Notes: generated by a model from the letters alone, not told the origin. A stretch of DNA of 64,000 nucleotides from Lolium rigidum (GCF_022539505.1 NC_061513.1:185326180-185390179), one strand, 5' to 3'; positions 31,500 through 44,094 are shown, numbered from the stretch's first letter. Translations and numbers: made by a program.

Positions 31500-33885
31500 G
31501 CCCATCTTAATGGCTATAAAGAAAGAACTTCTTAGGATATAACCCATGTGTTTATTTTGCTACTGTTTTGTTGAGTCTTGGAAGTTGTTTACTACTGTAG
31601 CAACCTCTCCTTATCATGTTTTTGTGCCAAGTAAAGTTTCTATGTTAAAGTTGATGCTAGATTTGGATCGCTGCGCAGAAACATCATTGCTGTCTGTCAC
31701 GAATTCGTACAGATATCCCTGTAGAAAAATCAAAAAAATATGCAAATTTACGAGCGTGATCCTCATATATGTACGCAACTTTCATTAGTTTTGAGTTTTT
31801 CCATTTGAGAAAGTTAAGTGCCCCTGCCAGATTCGTCTTTACGGACTGTTCTGTTTTTGACAAATTCTGCCTTTTATTTCGCATTGCCGTTTTTGCTATG
31901 TTGAATGAGTTTCTTTGTTCCATTAACTTTCAGATGCTTTGTGCAATGTCCAGAAATGTTAAGAATGATTGTGTCACCTCTGAACATGTGAATTTTGATT
32001 ATGCACTAACCCTCTAATGAGTTTGCTTGAAGTTTGGTGTGGAGGAAGTTTTCAAGGGTCAAGAGAAGAGGATGATATACTATGATCAAGAAGAGTGAAA
32101 GGTCTAAGCTTGGGGATGCCCAAGGCATCCCCTTCTTCATCGACAACTTATCAGGTTTCTTCTAGTGAAACTATATTTTTATTCCGTCACATCTTATGTA
32201 CTTTGCTTGGAGCGTCTGTGTGCTTTTATTTTCGTTTTGTTATTTTCATTCTCTGAATAAATTCATGCTCATGTGTGGGAGAGAGACACGCTCCGCTTTT
32301 TCATATGAACACTAGTGTTCTTCATTTTTGCTTTTGATGTTCAAGGGCGAAAGTTGATCGCTTCACTTGTTGCTATTTGGTTGGAATCAGAAAATGCTTC
32401 ATATGGTCTTGAATAATTTGATACTTGGCAATTGTTTTGAGCTCTCATAAATCATGTTTAAGCTCTTGCATCATGTAGTTTAAATCTAGTAATGGAGAAC
32501 TACTGTAGAGCTTGTTGAAATTTGGTTTGCATGATTGGTTTCTCTAAGGTCTAGATATTTTCTAGTAAAAGTGTTTGAGCAACAAGGAAGACAGTGTAGA
32601 GTCTTATAATGCTTGCAATATGTTCTTATGTAAGTTTTGCTGTACCGGTTTAATTATACTTGTGTTTGCTTCTAACAACCTTGCTAGCCAAAGCCTTGTA
32701 CTGAGAGGAAATGCTTCTCGTGCATCCAAAACCTTGAGCCAAAACCTATGCCATTTGTGTCCACCATATCTACCTACTATGTGGTATTTCCTGCCATTCC
32801 AAGTAAATACTTCATGTGCTACCTTTAAACAATTCAAAAGTTATTATCTCTTATTTGTGTCAATGTTTTATAGCTCATGAGGAAGTATGTGGTGTTTTAT
32901 CTTTCGATCTTGTCATTTACTTTTGACAGACTTTCACAATGGACTAGTGGCTCATCCGCTTATCCAATAATTTTGCAAAAGGAGCTGGCAATGGGGTTCC
33001 TAGCCCCAATTAATTAACTTGCATTAATAATTCTCTTCACATGTTTTTCTCTGATCTATCAGTAAGCAACTTAAATATGCAAATAGACACTCCTCCATGG
33101 TATGTGAATGTTGGAAGGCACCCGAGGATTCGGTTAGCCATGGCTTGTGTAAGCAAAAGGTTGGGGGGAGTGTAATCTAATAAATAAAACTAAAGTACAT
33201 GTGTAAACAAAAGAGAAGAGGGATGACGATCTACCTTGCTGGTAGAGATAACGTCCTTCATGGGAGCCGCTCTTGAAAGTCTGGTTGATAAGGTAGTTAG
33301 AGTACCCATTACCATTCGTTGACAACAACAAACACCTCTCAAAATTTTACTTTTATGCTCTCTATATGATTTTAAAACTTGAAAAGCTCTAGCACATGAT
33401 TTAATCCCTGCTTCCCTCTGCGAAGAGCCTATCTTTTACTTTATTGTTGAGTCAGTTTACCTATTTCCTTCCATCTTAGAAGAAAACACTTGTGTGAACT
33501 GTGTGCATTGATTCTTGCATGTTTACTTATTGCACTTATTATATTGCTCTATGTTGATAAATATCCATGAGATATACATGTTACAAGTTGAAAGCAACTG
33601 CTGAAACTTAATCATCCTTTGTGTTGCTTCAATGCATTCTACTAAGAATTTATTGCTTTATGAGTTAACTCTTATGCAAGTCTTATTGATGCTTGTCTTG
33701 AAAGTATTATTCATGAAAAGTTTTGCTATATGATTCATTTGTTTAGTCATTATCTCTTTGTTAGCAATCCATTGCTTTGAATCACTTCATTCATCTCATA
33801 TGCTTTACAATAATGTTGATCAAGATTATGATGGTAGCATGTCACCTCAGAAATTATTTGTTGTTATCGTTTACCTACTTGAGGG
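31500..33885 (+). other. Element B 3' non-coding region
   Basis: No convincing ORF. It aligns with the equivalent regions of A (reverse) and C. It contains a PPT-like motif, AAGCTTGGGGATGCCCAAGG, at about 32107-32126. The terminal PPT is missing at the LTR-C junction. Confidence 0.65.
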
Positions 33886-35478
33886 TGATACGTCTCCAAC
33901 GTATCGATAATTTCTTATGTTCCATGCTACTTTATTGATGATACCTACATGTTTTATGCACATTATATGTCATATTTATGCATTTTCTGGAACTAACCTA
34001 TTAACAAGATGCCGAAGAGCCAGTTGCCGTTTTCTGCTGTTTTTGGTTTCGTAAATCCTAGTAAGGAAATATTCTCGGAATTGGACGAAATCACCGCCCG
34101 GGGTCCTATTTTTGCACGGAGCTTCCGGAAGACCGAAGAGGGAAGTAAGTGGGGCCACGAGGTGGCCACACCATAGGGCGCCGCGGCCCGTGCCCCGGCC
34201 GCGCCGGCCCGTGGTGTGGGCCCCTCGCGCCGCCCCCGACCTACCCTTCCGCCTACTTAAAGCCTCCGTCGCGAAAACCCCGACACCGAGAGCCACGATA
34301 CGGAAAACCTTCCGGAGACGCCGCCGCCGCGAATCCCATCTCGGGGATTCAGGAGATCGCCTCCGGCACCCTGCCGGAGAGGGGATTCATCTCCCGGAGG
34401 ACTCTTCATCGCCATGATCGCCTCCGGAGTGATGAGTGAGTAGTTCACCCCTGGACTATGGGTCCATAGCAGTAGCTAGATGGTCGTCTTCTCCTTGTTG
34501 TGCTTCATTGTTGGATCTTGTGAGCTGCCTAACATGATCAAGATCATCTATCCGTAATACTATATGTTGTGTTTGTCGGGATCCGATGGATAGAGAATAC
34601 TATGTTATGGTGATTATCAATCTATTGTTTATGTGTTGTTTATGATCTTGCATGCTCTCCGTTATTAGTAGAGGCTCTGGCCAAGTTTGTACTCTTAACT
34701 CCAAGAGGGAGTATTTATGCTCGATAGTGGGTTCATGCCTTCATTGACACCTGGGACAGTGATAGAAAGTTCTAAGGTTGTGATGTGCTGTTGCCACTAG
34801 GGATAAAACATTGATTCTATGTCTAAGGATGTAGTTGTCGATTACATTACGCACCATACTTAATGCAATTGTCTGTTGCTTAGCAACTTAATACTGAATG
34901 GGGTTCGGATGATAACCTCGAAGGTGGACTTTTTAGGCATAGATGCAGTTGGATGGCGGTCTATGTACTTTGTCGTAATGCCCAATTAAATCTCACTATA
35001 TTTATCATATCATGTACATGCATTGTTATGCCTTTCTCTATTTGTCAATTGCCCGATCGTAATTTGTTCACCCAACATGCTTTTATCTTATGGGATAGAC
35101 ACCTCTAGTGAACTGTGGACCCCGGTCCTATTCTTTACATAGCATACAATCTACTGCAATTGTGTTTTACTATTTTCTTGCAAACAATCATCTTCCACTC
35201 GATACGTTTAATCCTTTGTTACAGCAAGCCGGTGAGATTGACAACCTCACTTGTTTCGTTGGGACAAAGTACTTTGGTTTTGTTGTGCAGATTCCACGTT
35301 GGCGCCGGAATCCCTGTTGTTGCGCCGCATCACATTTCGCCACCATCAACCTTCAACGTGCTTCTTGGCTCCTACTGGTTCGATTAAACCTTGGTTCTTT
35401 CTGAGGGAAAACTTGCTACTGTGCGCATCATACCTTCCTCCTTGGGTTCCCAACGAACGTGTGAGTTACACGCCATCA
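33886..35478 (+). repeat. LTR-C: 5' LTR of element C
   Basis: The 1593-base LTR begins TGATACGTCTCCAACGTATC and ends TACACGCCATCA. It belongs to the same subfamily as LTR-A' (ccacgataccgg-type U3, no good TATA, only ctacttaaag) and differs from LTR-B/D over most of its length. Confidence 0.87.
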
Positions 35479-35489
35479 AGCTCTTTTTC

Positions 35490-35507
35490 TGGCGCCGTTG
35501 CCGGGGA
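35490..35507 (+). other. PBS of element C (tRNA-Asp), perfect
   Basis: TGGCGCCGTTGCCGGGGA lies 11 bases after the LTR end. Confidence 0.93.
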
Positions 35508-35731
35508 GATCAAGACACGCTGCAAGGGGAGTCTCCACTTCTCAATCTCTTTACTTTGTTTTTGTCTTGCTTTATTTTATTTACTACTTTGTTTGCTGCA
35601 CCTAAACAAAACACAAAAAAATTAGTTGCTAGTTTTACTTTATTTACCGTCTTGCTCTCTATATCAAAAACACAAAAAAATTAGTTACTTGCATTTACTT
35701 TAACTAGTTTGCTTTATTTACTGTTTCTAAA

Positions 35732-36816
35732 ATGAATACCCCTGAAAATACTAAGTTGGGTGACTTCACAAATGCAAATAATAATGATTTCCTATGCACA
35801 CCTATTGCTCCACCTGCTACTACAGCAGAATTCTTTGAAATTAAACCTGCTTTACTGAACTTGGTTATGAGAGATCAATTTTCTGGTGTTAGTTCTGATG
35901 ATGCTGCTGCCCATCTCAATAATTTTGTTGAACTTTGTGAAATGCAAAAGTATAAAGATGTAGATGGTGATATTATTAAATTGAAAGTGTTTCCTTTCTC
36001 ATTAAGAGGAAGAGCTAAAGATTGGTTACTATCTTTGCCTAAGAATAGTATTGATTCATGGACTAAATGCAAGGATGCTTTTATTGGTAGATATTATCCT
36101 CCCGCTAAAATTATATCTTTGAGAAGTAGCATAATGAATTTTAAGCAATTAGATACTGAACATTTGCTCAAGCATGGGAGAGAATGAAAACTTTGGTAAA
36201 GAATTGCCCAACCCATGGACTGACTACTTGGATGATCATCCAAACCTTCTATGTAGGACTAAATTTTTCTTCGCGGAATTTATTGGATTCAGCTGCTGGA
36301 GGTACCTTTATGTCCATCACTTTGGGGGCGGCTACAAAGCTTCTTGATGATATGATGATAAATTACTCGAATGGCACACTGGAAAGAGCTCCGGAAGGTA
36401 AGAAGGTAAATTCTGTTGAAGAAACCTCTTCCTTGAGTGATAAGATTGATGTGATTATGTCTATGCTTGTGAATGGTAGATCTAATGTTGATCCAAATAA
36501 TGTTCCTTTAGCTTCATTGGTTGCTCAAGAAGAAAATGTTGATGTGAATTTCATTAAAAATAATAATTTCAACAACAATGCTTATAGGAACAACTCGGTA
36601 ATAACTATAGGCCATATCCTTCTGCTAATGGTAATGGTTATGGTAATTCTTATGGGAATTCTTACAACAATAATAGGAGTGTACCCTCTGGTCTTGAATC
36701 TATGCTTAAAGAATTTATTAGTACACAAACTCGCTTTTAACAAATCTGTTGAGGAAAAGCTTGATAAAATTGATATTATTGCTTCTAGAGTTGATAGACT
36801 TGCCTCTCGATGTTAA
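35732..36816 (+). pseudogene. gag: Gag of element C, frameshifted
   Basis: The reading starts MNTPENTKLGDF and shows the Athila gag domain: EIKPALLNLVMRDQFSG, LKVFPFSLRGRAKDWLLSLP and DAFIGRYYPPAKI. A base is missing near 36165, where the frame must change before WERMKTLVKNCPTHGLTTW can follow. DSAAGGTFMS, the same motif as in element E gag, comes next. Another shift near 36595 hides an Asn/Tyr/Gly-rich stretch. The frame recovers in FNKSVEEKLDKIDIIASRVD, a coiled-coil-like segment. The gag is therefore inactive as it stands. It feeds directly into the protease region. Confidence 0.85.
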
Positions 36817-37847
36817 TCTTTTAAAATTGAAAGTTATGCCCAATAATGATATTGATAATAAGATTACTACTACAGCAAATGCCATCCAAGTTAGAATTAA
36901 TGAGAATATAAGATTAATGGCTGAATTGCGTGCTAGGTGGGATAGAGAAGAAAATGAAAAACTAGCTAAAGAGAATAATGTAGCTAAAGTTTGGACTATT
37001 ACCACCATTAGTAATGATAATGATTCACATGTTGTTGCACCTCCTACTATCAATGGTAAAATAATTGGTGTTGGCAATGTTTCTACTCCTAGTGCAAAGC
37101 GTACAAAACTGCCTGAAATTGCTAAAACTGCTGAAACTGTTTGTGATAAAACTGCTGAAATTTTTTTCAACCTTGGGAACAATGATCCCATTGCTGTAGC
37201 TCATAATGATTTAGACTTTGATGATTGCCACATCTCTGAAGTTATAAAGTTCTTACAAAAACTTGCTAAAAGTCCTAATGCTAGTGCTATAAATTTAGCC
37301 TTTACAAAACATATTACAAATGCTCTCATAAAAGCTAGAGAAGAGAAACTAAAACTTGAAACTTCTATTCCTAGAAAGTTAGAAGATGGTTGGGAGCCCA
37401 TCATTAAAATGAAATTCAATGACTTTGAATGTAATGCCTTATGTGATCTTGGTGCATGTATTTCTGTTATGCCTAAAAAGATTTATGATATGCTTGACTT
37501 GCCACCATTGAAGAATTGTTATTTGGATGTTAATCTTGCCGATAATGTTAAAAAGAAACCTTTGGGGAGGATTGATAATGTGCGCATTACGGTTAACAAT
37601 AACCTTGTCCCCGTTGATTTTGTTTTCTTGGATATCGAATGCAATGCATCTTGTCCTATTGTGTTGGGAAGACCTTTTCTTCGAACCGTTGGTGCTCGTT
37701 ATTGATATGAGGGAAGGTAATATTAAATATCAATTTCCTCTCAAGAAAGGTATGGAACACTTCCCTAGAAAGAGAATGAAGTTGCCTTTTGATTCTATTA
37801 TTAGAACAAGCTATGATGTTGATGCTTCTACTCTCGATGTTACTTGA
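36806..37847 (+). pseudogene. Athila-type aspartic protease region of element C
   Basis: An open frame runs to 37705 and then continues in the next frame to 37847 (MREGNIKYQFPLKKG). The Asp protease motif is CDLGACISVMPKKIYDML, with the candidate catalytic Asp encoded at 37445-37447. The flanking strands LVPVDFVFLDI and CPIVLGRPFLRTVGA are typical of Athila protease. In most retropepsins the triad is D-T/S-G; here it is D-L-G, which I recall as usual in this lineage. A base change near 37700 breaks the frame. No reverse transcriptase follows, so the element ends here as a coding unit. Confidence 0.8.
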
Positions 37848-40403
37848 TTTGCACTTTCGCGCCTAGCTGAAAGGCGTTAAAGAAAAGCGCTTATGGGAGA
37901 CAACCCATGTTTTTACTACAGTACTTTGTTTTATATTTGAGTCTTGGAAGTTGTTTACTACTGTAGCAACCTCTCCTTATCATGTTTTTGTGCCAAGTAA
38001 GTTTCTATGTCAAAGTTGATGTTATATTTGGGATCGCTGCGTAGAAACAGCATTGCTGTCTGTCACGAATCTAGGCACAAGTCTTTGTAGAAAATTCGAA
38101 AAAATCTGCCAATTTACGAGCGTGATCCTCAGATATGTACGCAACTTTCATTAGTTTTGAGTTTTTCCATTTGAGCAAGTCTGGTGCCATCTTTAAATTC
38201 GTCTTTACGGACTATTCTGTTTTTGACAGATTCTGCCTTTTATTTCGCATTGCCTCTTTTGCTATGTTGGATTCATTTCTTTGATCCATTAATGTCCAGT
38301 AGCTTTATGCAATGTCCAGAAGTGTAAAGAATGTTTGTGTCACCTCTGAATGTGTGAATTATTAATTGTGCACTAACCCTCTAATGAGTTTGCTTGAAGT
38401 TTGGTGTGAAGGAAGTTTTCAAGGGTCAAGAGAGGAGTATGATATATTATGATCAAGAGGAGTGAAAGCTCTAAGCTTGGGGATGCCCCCGTGGTTCACC
38501 CCTGCATATTCTAAGAAGACTCAAGCGTCTAAGCTTGGGGATGCCCAAGGCATCCCCTTCTTCATCGACAACATCATCGGGTTCCTCCCCCGAAACTATA
38601 TTTTTATTCAGTCACATCTTGTGTTCTTTACTTGGAGCGTCGGTTTGTTTTTGTTTTTGTTTTTGTTTGAATAAAATGGATCCTAGCATTCACTTTGTGG
38701 GAGAGAGACACGCTCCGCTGTTGCATATGGACAAATATGTCCTTAGGCTTTACTCATAATGTTCAAGGCGAAGTTTCTTCTTCGTTAAATTGTTATATGG
38801 TTGGAATTGGAAAATGCTACATGTAGTAATTCTAAAATGTCTTGGATAATGTGATACTTGGCAATTGTTGTGCTCATGTTTAAGCTCTTGCATCATATGC
38901 TTTGCACCCATTAATGAAGAAATACATAGAGCTTGCTAAAATCTGATTTGCATATTTGGTCTCTCTAAGGTCTAGATAATATGTAGTTTTGAGTTTTGAA
39001 CAACAAGGAAGACGGTGTAGAGTCTTATAATGTTTACAATATGTCTTTTATGTGAGTTTTTCTGCACCGGTTCATCCTTGAGTTTGCTTCAAATAACCTT
39101 GCTAGCCTAAACCTTGTATCGAGAGGGAATACTTCTCATGCATCCAAAATCCTTGAGCCAACCACTATGCCATTTGTGTCCACCATACCTACCTACTACA
39201 TGGTATTTCTCCGCCATTCCAAAGTAAATTGCTTGAGTGCTACCTTTAAAATTCCATCATTCACTTTTGCAATATATAGCTCATGGGACAAAATAGCCTC
39301 AAAAACTATCGTAGTATTGAATATGTACTTATGCACTTTATCTTTTATTAAGTTGCTTGTTGTGCGATAACCATGCTTCTGGGGAACGCCATCAACTATT
39401 GTTGAACATCATGTGAGTTTCTATGCATGTCCGTCTTGTCTGAAGGATCTATCACCTTAATGATTGGAGCATGCAAATTGTTAGAGAAGAACATTGGGCC
39501 GCTAACTGAAGCCATGAATCATGGTTGAAGTTTCAGTTTTGGACATATATCCTCAATCTCATATGAGAATAATAATTGTTGCTACATGCTTATGCATTTA
39601 AGAGGAGTCCATTATCTCGTTGTCCATGTTGTCCCGGTATGGATGTCTAAGTTGAGAATAATCAAAAGCGAGAAATCCAAAATGCGAGCATTCTCCTTAG
39701 ACCTTTGTACAAGCGGCATGGAGGTACCCCTTTGTGACACTTGGTTGAAACATGGCATGCAAAGATCCGGTAGTCCAAGCTAAGTAGGACGAGGTGCGGA
39801 CACTATTAGTATACTATGCATGAGGCTTGCAACTTGTAAGATATAATTTACATAACTCATATGCTTTATTACTACCGTTGACAAAATTGTTTCATGTTTT
39901 CAAAATAAAAGCTCTAGCACAAATACAGCAATCGATGCTTTCCTCTTTGAAGGACCTTTCTTTTACTTTTATTGTTGAGTCATTTTACCTATCTCCCTCC
40001 ACCTTAAGAAGCAAACACTTGTGTGAACTGTGCATTTATTTCTACATACTTGCATATTGCACTTGTTATATTACTTTATGTTGACAATATCCATGAGATA
40101 TACATGTTATAAGTTGAAAGCAACCGCTGAAACTTAATCTTCCTTTGTGTTGCTTCAATACCTTTACTTTGATTTATTGCTTTATGAGTTAACACTTATG
40201 CAAGACTTATTGATGCTTGTCTTGAAGTACTATTCATGAAAAGTCTTTGCTATATGATTCACTTGTTTACTCATGTCATTACCATTGTTTTGATCGCTGC
40301 ATTCATTACATATGTTTACGAATAGTATGATCAAGATTATGATGGCATATCACTTCAGAAATTATCTTTGTTATCGTTTTACCTGCTCGGGACGAGCAGA
40401 ACT
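37848..40403 (+). other. Element C 3' non-coding region
   Basis: About 2.5 kb co-linear with A and B 3' regions, no convincing ORF. Two internal PPT-like motifs, AAGCTTGGGGATGCCC, occur at about 38475-38490 and 38531-38546, each preceded by ct, exactly as the terminal PPT is. Confidence 0.65.
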
Positions 40404-40417
40404 AAGCTTGGGGATGC
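40404..40417 (+). other. Polypurine tract of element C
   Basis: AAGCTTGGGGATGC runs directly into TGATACGTCTCC of LTR-D. Confidence 0.8.
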
Positions 40418-41920
40418 TGATACGTCTCCAACGTATCGATAATTTCTGAGGTTCCATGCTACTTTATTGATGATACCTACATGTTTTATGCACATTATAT
40501 GTCATATTTATGCATTTTCTGGAACTAACCTATTAACAAGATGCCGAAGTGCCAGTTCCTGTTTTCTGCTGTTTTGGTTTCAGAAATCCTAGTAAGGAAA
40601 TATTCTCGTAATTGGACGAAATCAACGCCCAGGGTCCTATTTTTCCCGGGAGCTTCCAGAACATCGAAAAGGGACCAGAGGGGAGCCAGGGGGGCCCCAC
40701 ACCACCTGGCGGCGCGGCCAGGGGGTGGGCATGCCCCCCTATGGTCTGGCTCCACCAGGCCCCCTCCGAGGCTGCCCTTTCGCCTATATAAAGCCCCTGA
40801 CCTAAATCTTCGATACGAATAAGCCACGGTACGAGAAAAGTTCCAGAGCCACCGCCATCGCGAAGCCAAGATCTGGGGGACATGAGTCTCTGTTCCGGCA
40901 CGCCGCTGGGACGGGGAAGTGCCCCCGGAAGGCTTCTCCATCAACACCACCGCCATCTCCATCAACGCTGCTGCTCCCATGATGAGGAGGGAGTAGTTCT
41001 CCCCCGGGGCTGAGGGCTGTACCGGTAGCTATGTGGTTAATCTCTCTCTCTCTCTGTACTCCAATACAATGATCTCATGAGCTGCCTTACATGATTGAGA
41101 TCTATATGATGAGCTTTGTATCACTACTAGTCTATGTGCTAATCATGTGATGTTATTAAAGTAGTCTATTCCTCCTGCATGGTGTAAAGGTGATAGTGTG
41201 TTCATCGTGTGGTTCTTGTCATAGATTATGATCATAATCTCTTGTAGGTTATGGAGTTGATTATCGCTATGATAGTATTGATGTGATCTATTCCCCCTTT
41301 CATAGTGTAATGGTGACAGTGTGTATGCTATGTTAGTACTCGGTTTATTTTGCAAAGATCTATTATGCTCTAAGGTTACTTAAATATGAATGCCGAATGT
41401 TGTGGCGCTTGTTAACTCCGGCTTGAGGGAGCTCTTGTAGCCCTACACAACGAATGGTGTTTGTCATCCAACAAAAGAGTGTATGTAGCACAAATGAGAG
41501 AAGTTATTATTTATTATGCGATCAATGTTGAGAGTGTCCACTAGTGAAAGTATGATCCCTAGGCCTTGTTTCCAATACCGCAAACACCGCTTATTTATCT
41601 GTTCGTTGCATGTTTACTCGCTGCCATATTTTATTCAGATTACTATTACCACTCATATACATCCATACTAGTATTTCACTATCTCTTCGCCGAACTAGTG
41701 CACCTATACATCTGACAAGTGTATTAGGTGTGTTGGGGACACAAGAGACTTCTTGTATCGTGATTGCAGGGTTGCTTGAGAGGGATATCTTTGACCTCTT
41801 CCTCCCTGAGTTCGATAAACCTTGGGTGATCCACTTAAGGGAAACTTGCTGCTGTTCTACAAACCTCTGCTCTTGGAGGCCCAACACTGTCTACAAGAAT
41901 AGAAGCACCCGTAGACATCA
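40418..41920 (+). repeat. LTR-D: chimeric LTR (C-like start, B-like body)
   Basis: The first ~120 bases share tactttattgatgatacc and gtcatatttatgcatttt with LTR-C. From about 40540 on, gtgccagttcctg, aacatcgaaaagggaccag and cctatataaagcccctg follow LTR-B. It is 1503 bases long and ends GTAGACATCA. It is followed by B-type PBS and leader, not by flanking DNA. Confidence 0.8.
40785..40792 (+). promoter_or_regulatory. TATA box of LTR-D
   Basis: TATATAAA, in the same context as in LTR-B. Confidence 0.6.
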
Positions 41921-42026
41921 AGCTATTTTCTGGCGCCGTTGCCGGGGAACGAATCAAGACACTCCATCAAGCCCGTCACACGCCATCAAACCTCCCACGT
42001 CAACCACGCGCCAGTTGTGGACAGCA
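41921..42026 (+). other. Orphan PBS and 5' leader fragment of a B-type element
   Basis: Perfect tRNA-Asp PBS at 41931-41948, then ~80 bases matching 30497-30573 of element B (cactccatcaag, ccacgcgccagttgtggac). The match ends at about 42026, just where B's second PBS would start, and the sequence then changes. Confidence 0.8.
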
Positions 42027-42502
42027 ATGACATAAGATGACTATGTGCATTGGTTTTTCATTTTTTTTTGAATTTTTATGCCCATTTGAATCTTGGTCAA
42101 ATTCTAGGTTTGACCATGATTTAATCAAGTTTAAAACATGAATATGAAAAATTAAGCATCTATCCTTCTTAGTCACTCCAATATGTAGCTCTTGGGAGGG
42201 TTTTTGAAATTTCCATGCTTGAAAACCAAAATTAAACCACTTTTCTTCATGCATGCTTGACTTCATAAGACATAGTTTAGGGTTAGGGGGTAGATACATG
42301 ATTTTCCTACTAGTTTGAATATGTCTAGACCTTGTTTATCAATTTAATTGAATGCTTACTATATGACATGAGCAGACCTTGGTTTTAATTTTTTTATACC
42401 CATTTGAATCTTCGTCAAATCGTAGGTTTGTTGACCAAGATTTGAACAAGTTTAAAACATGAATATGAAAAAGTAAGCATGTATGCGTCTTAACTAGTCA
42501 CT
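42027..42502. repeat. Tandem repeat, ~318-bp period, two partial copies
   Basis: cccatttgaatctt, a gap, then caagtttaaaacatgaatatg and the following ~40 bases recur at 42081 and 42399. The array is cut by the assembly gap, so copy number is unknown. Not assigned to a family. Confidence 0.65.
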
Positions 42503-42602
42503 NNNNNNNNNNNNNNNNNNNNNNNNNNNNNNNNNNNNNNNNNNNNNNNNNNNNNNNNNNNNNNNNNNNNNNNNNNNNNNNNNNNNNNNNNNNNNNNNNN
42601 NN
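42503..42602. other. Assembly gap (100 N)
   Basis: Exactly 100 Ns, a conventional placeholder length. The sequence right of it is the end of a >6-kb LTR whose bulk is missing, so the true gap is probably several kilobases. Confidence 0.97.
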
Positions 42603-42926
42603 TTTGGCAATATCTTTTGAAACAAAAACCTTGAGTCATAAAACAAAACAAAAGTGGTTTTTGTTAGACGTAAGGTTCAAATGTTTTTGAAGAGAGGGGA
42701 TTAAGGTGATACAAGAGTGGCCATAGCATGAGTGTTCTCTCGAGACAAGAAAGTGTGGGTTGAGGTGCTTCACTTAACATTATTCATCAAACATCACTCA
42801 TCAATCAAAGTCAGACAACACTTCAATCAAACAGATGAAAACACAAACAAAACTTAAAAAGTTTTTTTTCCCCTGATTTTTGCACTTTGAACAAATAAAC
42901 AAGGTTTCAAAAGTTGGGGTGTTACA
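42603..42926 (-). repeat. Element F 3' LTR, terminal fragment
   Basis: The first 314 bases (42603-42916) are identical by eye to 63687-64000. It ends GGGGTGTTACA. The rest is lost in the assembly gap. Confidence 0.9.
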
Positions 42927-44094
42927 GACCTTCCACCCTTAAAATAATCTCGTCCCGAGATTACTAAGTTTAGGACTAGAAAGGTTTGTATAGGTTAATC
43001 TAAGGTAGACTCCAACTTCTGGTCGACGTGCCATTGTCAGAAAATCACAGCTTCAGCTTCTGAGAGACACGGTAGATTTTCGTCGAGGACAAGCTTCGTG
43101 AAGAGATTGACTTCTCTATGCCGGTGTTAGATCTGTAGCGTCCTAACAATCTTTGAGGGGTCCACGATCCTTGGAGAGTTAGAGCATACTAACGGTGCCT
43201 TCGAAGGGTCGAAAGTTTTAGGGTTAGCTTCGAATTTTAGTGGAAGACGAAGTCTTCCACCCTTAAGATTGTTCAATGGGGTTCAGGAAAAGTCAGAGCT
43301 TCTGCCATGGGGTCCTGTCGGGCGTTTTTGAAGAAGTCATCGATCTCCCGTCTTGAGTTGAAAAATCTTCAGGGGCGAAGTGCAGTCCTCAGCTGCAAGA
43401 GGCACGCACGGCATTTACTGTTCCGTAAGACGCTTGTTAAGTTAGTAAGTTAGCGAAACTCCTGGTGGGTCTTCACATAAAGCAACAACAACGGTCGGCG
43501 ACACAGTTCTCAGCCTTAGGGTTGATGTTGACCAAGGTACACCAAATCTTGAGTCTTGAGTTGTCTTCAAAGGCTTCAGTTGAAGCAGATCGGATGGACC
43601 TTGTAGAGTAACTTGGCTTCGGTGCTACAACTCACTTAGCTTATTAGAAGGTGAGTCCGGCTGAGGTTTTAAGAAGATAACCTCATGGTTAGCGGGATTA
43701 TGATCTATGGTTAGACCAAATTAGTATGTCTTCAACTTCTCGCAGAGTTGCAGTCGATCTTGAAGGCAACGGCTTCTGCTTCGTTGGCATCACAGGGTGT
43801 CTTGAGTTGAAATTAGTGCTGGAGTTGGCATTTCGGGAAAACAAGGTTGCATCTAGCGGTTACCCAAGTTAAAGTTAGGGTTTCCCATCTACTTCGCCAA
43901 CTACAGTTGAAATATCTACCAGAAACTTGAGCGGATGCGAAGAAAATAGCTTAGGGGGGTTTCTTAGACAAGGTTGTCACATAAAAAAAAGGGTTTTTCA
44001 GGCTGAGAGGCTAGAGCAAGAATACACACAACAAGCACAAGCACACAAGCAGCCAATTCACAACACCACAAGAAATCATGAAAACCACACGAGG
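42927..44094 (-). other. Element F internal region, 3' part
   Basis: It starts with the PPT (minus AAGGGTGGAAGGTC, 42927-42940) and the 17-base inverted repeat at 42946-42962, identical to that of element G. No ORF or protein motif was recognised. Confidence 0.7.

Larger units (their letters stand above)
28957..33885 (+). mobile_element. Element B: non-autonomous Athila-type element, 3' end lost
   Basis: LTR-B, a duplicated PBS, one 252-codon ORF and a ~2.4-kb non-coding 3' region co-linear with element A. The junction with LTR-C at 33886 lacks the ~27 bases holding the PPT that elements A and C have there. The element is therefore not a clean two-LTR unit but one part of a B-C composite. 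Confidence 0.75.
33886..41920 (+). mobile_element. Element C: gag-protease Athila-type element without pol
   Basis: LTR-C, a perfect tRNA-Asp PBS, a frameshifted gag and protease region, a long non-coding 3' region with several PPT-like motifs, a PPT and LTR-D. Reverse transcriptase, RNase H and integrase are absent. The two LTRs do not match as a normal pair: LTR-D is C-like only in its first ~120 bases. Confidence 0.75.
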
